Origin: Rhodoglobus sp.
GTDB taxonomy: Bacteria > Actinomycetota > Actinomycetes > Actinomycetales > Microbacteriaceae
Direction of reading: 5' to 3'
NCBI GenBank assembly: GCA_025463515.1
Contig: JAODAQ010000028.1
Coordinates: 51,158 to 115,157, forward strand
DNA: 64,000 nucleotides
Positions 60,515 to 64,000 of the stretch are shown here, piece by piece; the stretch's first letter is position 1, and each line of letters opens with the position of its first letter. A program made the position numbers and the translations under genes. The notes beneath the pieces were generated by a model. The model was not told the origin of the DNA, did no database searches, and worked only from the letters and a program-made list of their open reading frames with translations.

Positions 60515-61696
60515 GTGCAGAAGACCAAGGAGCAGACACTCGCGTGGCTGCGGACGATCTCGGGCGAGCTGGCGACAGCGACCCTGAAGCGTCTCGAGGA
60601 GACGCTGCCCTGGTACGGCGACATGCCGCCAGGGCGGCGCTCCGCGGTCGGCCTCGTCGCGCAGGCGGGCATCACGAGCTTCATCTCGTGGTTCGAGGAC
60701 CCGAAGTCGACCCCGTGGATCGCCGCTGACGTGTTCGGCGCTGCCCCGCGCGAGCTGCTCCGCTCCGTGTCACTGACGCAGACGCTCCAGCTCATCCGCC
60801 TCACGGTGGAGGTGGTCGAGCACCGCATCAAGAACGACGACGACGTGCTGCGCGAGGGCATCCTGCTCTACTCGCGCGAGATCGCCTTCGCGGCGGCCGA
60901 TGTCTACGCGCGCGCCGCAGAAGCACGAGGCCTGTGGGATGCCCGGCTCGAGGCCCTCGTCGTCGACTCGATCCTCAGCGGCGAGTACGACAACGAGCTG
61001 CCCTCGCGCATCGCGGCCCTCGGCTGGAACGGTCACGGCGAGGTGTGCGTCCTCGTGGGCACCGCGCCGAAGATGCTCGACGTGGACCAGTTGCGCCGCA
61101 CCGCCCGCCACCTCGACGCTGACGTACTCATCGGCGTACAGGGCAGCCGCCTCGTACTCGTCATCGGCCGGGCCTCGCCTCGCTCCGACGACGCGGACGT
61201 CACCGAGCCCATGCCCTTCCTGGAGATCGCCAAGCAGCTCGAGCCGGGCTTCGGCCCGGGCCACCTCGTGCTCGGCCATGAGGTCCCGACTCTCGTCGAC
61301 GCATCCAAGAGCGCGAAGGCGGCCCTCGCGGGCTTCGCGGTCGCGCGGTCGTGGCGCAACGCCCCGCGGCCTACCCTTGCCGACGACCTGCTGCCCGAGC
61401 GCGCCTTCGCGGGCGACCCGCTCGCGCGCTCGACCCTCATCAACAAGATCTACCGCCCGCTGCAGGCGCACTCCACCGACCTGCTCGCGACGCTGTGGTG
61501 CTACCTGGACAACGGCCGGTCGCTCGAGGCGACCGCGCGGGAGCTGTTCGTGCATCCCAACACCGTGCGCTACCGCCTCAAGCGCGTCAGCGACGTGATC
61601 GGCTGGGATGCCACGGGGGCCCGCGAGGCGCTCATCCTGCAGTCCGCGCTCATCGTGGGCTCGATCGCCGACCCCGACTCGGCGAAGCGCCGCTGA
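60515..61696 (+). CDS. fasR: PucR/CdaR-type regulator, FasR-like activator of fatty-acid synthesis
   Basis: A 393-residue regulator with a GGDEF-like/CdaR central domain and a C-terminal PucR helix-turn-helix: DNGRSLEATARELFVHPNTVRYRLKRVSDVIGW (about residues 328-360). It lies just before fabD-fabH-acpP. In Streptomyces a PucR-type protein at this position (FasR) activates the fab operon, and mycobacterial Rv2242 occupies the same place. The gene starts at GTG 60515, 18 bases after aceE, and may be co-transcribed with it. Confidence 0.85.
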   Translation: MQKTKEQTLAWLRTISGELATATLKRLEETLPWYGDMPPGRRSAVGLVAQAGITSFISWFEDPKSTPWIAADVFGAAPRELLRSVSLTQTLQLIRLTVEVVEHRIKNDDDVLREGILLYSREIAFAAADVYARAAEARGLWDARLEALVVDSILSGEYDNELPSRIAALGWNGHGEVCVLVGTAPKMLDVDQLRRTARHLDADVLIGVQGSRLVLVIGRASPRSDDADVTEPMPFLEIAKQLEPGFGPGHLVLGHEVPTLVDASKSAKAALAGFAVARSWRNAPRPTLADDLLPERAFAGDPLARSTLINKIYRPLQAHSTDLLATLWCYLDNGRSLEATARELFVHPNTVRYRLKRVSDVIGWDATGAREALILQSALIVGSIADPDSAKRR

Positions 61697-61701
61697 ACCC
61701 G

Positions 61702-61792
61702 GCGGGTTGAGTAGGCCGCCCGCGGCCGTATCGAAACCCTGCGGTCGAGCACCGGTTTCGATACGCGCGCCAGAGCGCGCTAATCAACCCGC
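61702..61792. repeat. Repeat D: cloverleaf-like inverted-repeat element
   Basis: Outer arms GCGGGTTGA/TCAACCCGC (61702-61710, 61784-61792) and inner arms CGTATCGAAACC/GGTTTCGATACG (61727-61738, 61754-61765) are both perfect. Between them lie two hairpins, GGCCGC-CC-GCGGCC (61714-61727) and GCGCGC-CAGA-GCGCGC. Its left half also occurs at 24619-24652. It lies between fasR and fabD, 85 bases before the fabD start. Confidence 0.85.
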
Positions 61793-61877
61793 TGTTTGAA
61801 CGCATCGCACAACGATTCGTGCGGTTCTTCGGATGTTGCCCCCTGCGGGCAGCGCCGATCGTTGGCACACTAGATAA

Positions 61878-62789
61878 GTGATCGTCATCGTCGCGCCCGG
61901 ACAGGGCTCCCAGACTCCCGGCTTCCTCTCCCCCTGGCTCGAGCTCCCCGGCGCGGCCGAGCAGCTCGGCGCCATCTCCGACGGGGTCGGCATCGACCTC
62001 GTCGCCCACGGCACCACGAGTGACGCCGACACGATCCGCGACACGAAGGTCGCGCAGCCGCTCATCGTCGCCGCCGGGCTCGTCACCCTCGCCGCTCTCG
62101 GCGACCGCCGTGCGCTGGTCGGCGGTATCGCCGGGCACTCCGTCGGCGAGGTCACCGCTGCCGCGGGCGCCGGCATCCTGAGCGAGACGGACGCCGTCAG
62201 CTTCGTCCGTGAGCGCGGGCGGGCGATGGCGGATGCCGCGGCCCTCGAGCCCACGGGAATGTCCGCCGTCATCGGCGGCGACGAGGCCGCCCTGCTCGAG
62301 CGCCTCGCCGAACTGGGACTCTCCCCCGCCAACTTCAACGGCGGCGGGCAGATCGTCGTCGCCGGCGCACTCCCCGCCCTCGCGGAACTCGCCGAGAACC
62401 CGGTCGCCGGCACGCGGGTCATCCCGCTGCAGGTCGCCGGCGCGTTCCACACCCGCTACATGCAGCCGGCCGTCGCCGGCCTGGAGCTCTTCGCCGCCGG
62501 CCTCGAGAAGCACGACCCGACGCTGCCGATCTGGACCAACCGCGACGGCTCGCGCGTCGAGAGCGGCGATCACTTCGTGCAGCTCATGGTCGGCCAGGTC
62601 TCCTCCCCCGTACGCTGGGACCTCGTCATGGAATCCTTCGCCGCCGCCGGTGTCACCGGCATCATCGAGCTCGCCCCTGCGGGCGCCCTCGTCGGCCTCG
62701 CCAAGCGCGGGCTCAAGGGCGTGCCGACCGTGGCGGTAAAGACCCCGGACGACCTGTCCGCCGCCTTCGACCTGATCGACGGGAAGTAG
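61878..62789 (+). CDS. fabD: Malonyl-CoA:ACP transacylase
   Basis: A 303-residue acyltransferase that loads malonyl groups onto ACP. The start VIVAPGQGSQTPGFL has the oxyanion glutamine, the nucleophile is in GIAGHSVGEVTAA, and the active-site His is in VAGAFHTRYM. The start is GTG at 61878, with no strong ribosome site. It begins the fab operon: fabH follows after 3 bases. Confidence 0.96.
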   Translation: MIVIVAPGQGSQTPGFLSPWLELPGAAEQLGAISDGVGIDLVAHGTTSDADTIRDTKVAQPLIVAAGLVTLAALGDRRALVGGIAGHSVGEVTAAAGAGILSETDAVSFVRERGRAMADAAALEPTGMSAVIGGDEAALLERLAELGLSPANFNGGGQIVVAGALPALAELAENPVAGTRVIPLQVAGAFHTRYMQPAVAGLELFAAGLEKHDPTLPIWTNRDGSRVESGDHFVQLMVGQVSSPVRWDLVMESFAAAGVTGIIELAPAGALVGLAKRGLKGVPTVAVKTPDDLSAAFDLIDGK

Positions 62790-62792
62790 CTC

Positions 62793-63791
62793 GTGCCCAC
62801 CCTCAAGCAGTCGCACGGCGTGGAGTTCACGCGCATCTACAGCTACGGCGCCGCCCGCGGCGACCTGGTCGTGCCGAACGACGACCTCGTCGGTCCGATC
62901 AACTCGAGCGACGAGTGGATCCGCCAGCGCACCGGCATCATCACCCGCACCCGTGCCTCCGAGGGCATCCTCGCCCTCGACCTCGCGACCGAGGCCGCGC
63001 AGGAGGCCATCGCCAAGTCCGGCGTCGCGCCCGAGCTCATCGACCTCGTGATCGTCGCGACCATCGGCAACGTGCAGCAGACCCCGTCGATGTCGGCGGT
63101 GCTCGCCGACCGCGTGGGCGCCAACCCGGCAGCCGCCTACGACTCCAATGCGGCCTGCGCCGGCTTCAGCTACGGCGTGACCCAGGCGGATGCCCTCCTC
63201 CGCAGCGGCGCGGCGCACTACGCCCTCGTGGTCGGCGCGGAGAAGCTCAGCGACATCGTCGACCCCACCGACCGCACCATCTCGTTCCTCCTCGGGGACG
63301 GCGCGGGCGCGGTCGTCATCGGCCCGAGCGACTTCCCCGGCATCGCCGCTCCCGTGTGGGGCTCGGACGGCTCCAAGGCCGACGCCGTGGGCATGGACTA
63401 CAACCTCGTGGACTTCCGCGAGGGCAGAGCGAAGTGGCCGACGCTGCGCCAGGACGGCCAGACGGTCTTCCGCTGGGCGGTCTGGGAGATGGCCAAGGTC
63501 GCCAAGCAGGCCCTCGAGGTCGCCGGCATCGAGGCGGCAGACCTCGCGGCCTTCGTGCCGCACCAGGCGAACATGCGCATCATCGACGAGCTCGCCAAGC
63601 AGCTCAAGCTGCCCGAGAGCGTGATCATCGGCCGCGATATCGAGACGACGGGCAACACCAGCGCCGCCTCGATCCCGCTCGCTACGCACCGGCTCCTGCA
63701 GGAGCATCCGGAGCTCAGCGGCGGCCTGTGCCTGCAGATCGGTTTCGGCGCGGGCCTCGTGTTCGGCGCCCAGGTAGTAGTGCTGCCCTAA
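62793..63791 (+). CDS. fabH: 3-oxoacyl-ACP synthase III (KAS III)
   Basis: A 332-residue initiating condensing enzyme of fatty-acid synthesis; in actinobacteria it uses branched or acetyl-CoA primers. The catalytic Cys is in NAACAGFSYG, the His in VPHQANMRI and the Asn in TGNTSAASIP. The start is GTG at 62793, directly after fabD. acpP follows after 42 bases. Confidence 0.97.
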   Translation: MPTLKQSHGVEFTRIYSYGAARGDLVVPNDDLVGPINSSDEWIRQRTGIITRTRASEGILALDLATEAAQEAIAKSGVAPELIDLVIVATIGNVQQTPSMSAVLADRVGANPAAAYDSNAACAGFSYGVTQADALLRSGAAHYALVVGAEKLSDIVDPTDRTISFLLGDGAGAVVIGPSDFPGIAAPVWGSDGSKADAVGMDYNLVDFREGRAKWPTLRQDGQTVFRWAVWEMAKVAKQALEVAGIEAADLAAFVPHQANMRIIDELAKQLKLPESVIIGRDIETTGNTSAASIPLATHRLLQEHPELSGGLCLQIGFGAGLVFGAQVVVLP

Positions 63792-63833
63792 ACTGGGCAG
63801 CGGTCAAAAACACATCCACAAGGAGATAACACC

Positions 63834-64000
63834 ATGGCATTGTCCACCGAAGAAGTCCTGGCCGGCCTGGCCGAACTCATCAACGACGAGACCGGCATCG
63901 CGACGGACACCGTCGAGCTGGACAAGTCGTTCACCGACGACCTGGACATCGACTCCATCTCGATGATGACCATCGTCGTCAACGCTGAAGAGAAGTTCGA
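63834..64000 (+). CDS. acpP: Acyl carrier protein (truncated by the window end)
   Basis: The first 55 residues, MALSTEEVLAGLAELINDET and onward to DLDIDSISMMTIVVNAEEKF, are visible. The Ser in DIDSISM is the 4'-phosphopantetheine attachment site. AAGGAGATAACACC gives a strong ribosome site for the ATG. It carries the growing acyl chain and supplies octanoyl groups to LipB. The rest of the gene, and probably fabF, lie beyond the window. Confidence 0.96.
   Translation, partial: MALSTEEVLAGLAELINDETGIATDTVELDKSFTDDLDIDSISMMTIVVNAEEKF

Overview
The window is one 64 kb stretch of a high-GC actinobacterial chromosome, most likely from the family Microbacteriaceae. The gene order supports this: a lipB-lipA-DUF4191-RDD-glnA block followed by glnE-glnA2-panB, then peroxiredoxin-aceE-PucR regulator-fabD-fabH-acpP. 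That is broadly the order of the Mycobacterium tuberculosis Rv2213-Rv2244 region, with accessory insertions. No prophage, transposase, integrase or CRISPR array is visible, and no stretch longer than 300 bases lacks a gene. The longest gaps are 33755-34002 (a perfect inverted repeat plus a possible kdp promoter) and 57533-57769 (a divergent promoter region).

Layout. 1-5612: the end of a topoisomerase IV subunit A, two type-B carboxylesterases and parE. 5806-12432: small conserved proteins, an ATP-grasp enzyme, a CofE-like ligase, the primary sigma factor, an MFS transporter and a PAC2 protein. 12535-22760: pepA (frameshifted), lpdA (in-frame TAG), sucB, a pseudokinase-like membrane protein, lipB, lipA and GlnR-controlled glnA. 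22926-25192: an accessory block (TfoX, AraC, VOC, Ddn-like and HD proteins) lying between glnA and glnE. 25260-33754: glnE, glnA2, a TetR regulator, panB, DUF72, map and ppgK. 34003-41785: a complete kdpFABC-DE potassium system with an extra membrane micropeptide. 41745-57532: a PrmC-like methyltransferase, rnpB, a WYL regulator with a palindromic operator, a C4-ribbon-like coiled-coil protein, NIF3, an NCS1 permease with a very long disordered N-terminus, a clostripain-type lipoprotein, a squalene-cyclase-like protein, tRNA-Val, a tandem pair of membrane paralogs and a peroxiredoxin. 57770-64000: aceE, the FasR-like regulator and the start of the type II fatty-acid synthase operon.

Together these genes cover lipoylated 2-oxo-acid dehydrogenase function (aceE, sucB, lpdA, lipA, lipB), nitrogen assimilation and its control (two glutamine synthetases, GlnE, a four-part GlnR box), the supply of acetyl-CoA to fatty-acid synthesis, and potassium homeostasis.

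The most unusual content is a dense set of small repeats. One family (called A here) is an inverted repeat with nearly invariant 18-bp arms, a total length of 80-81 bp and an unrelated centre in each copy. There are five intergenic copies, each just downstream of a stop codon. A sixth, degenerate copy spans the ribosome binding site, start codon and first codons of kdpC. Other families (B-E) include a perfect 22-bp inverted repeat, a cloverleaf-like element with a 34-bp half copy elsewhere, and a short repeat that lies in frame inside kdpB and at the end of kdpD.
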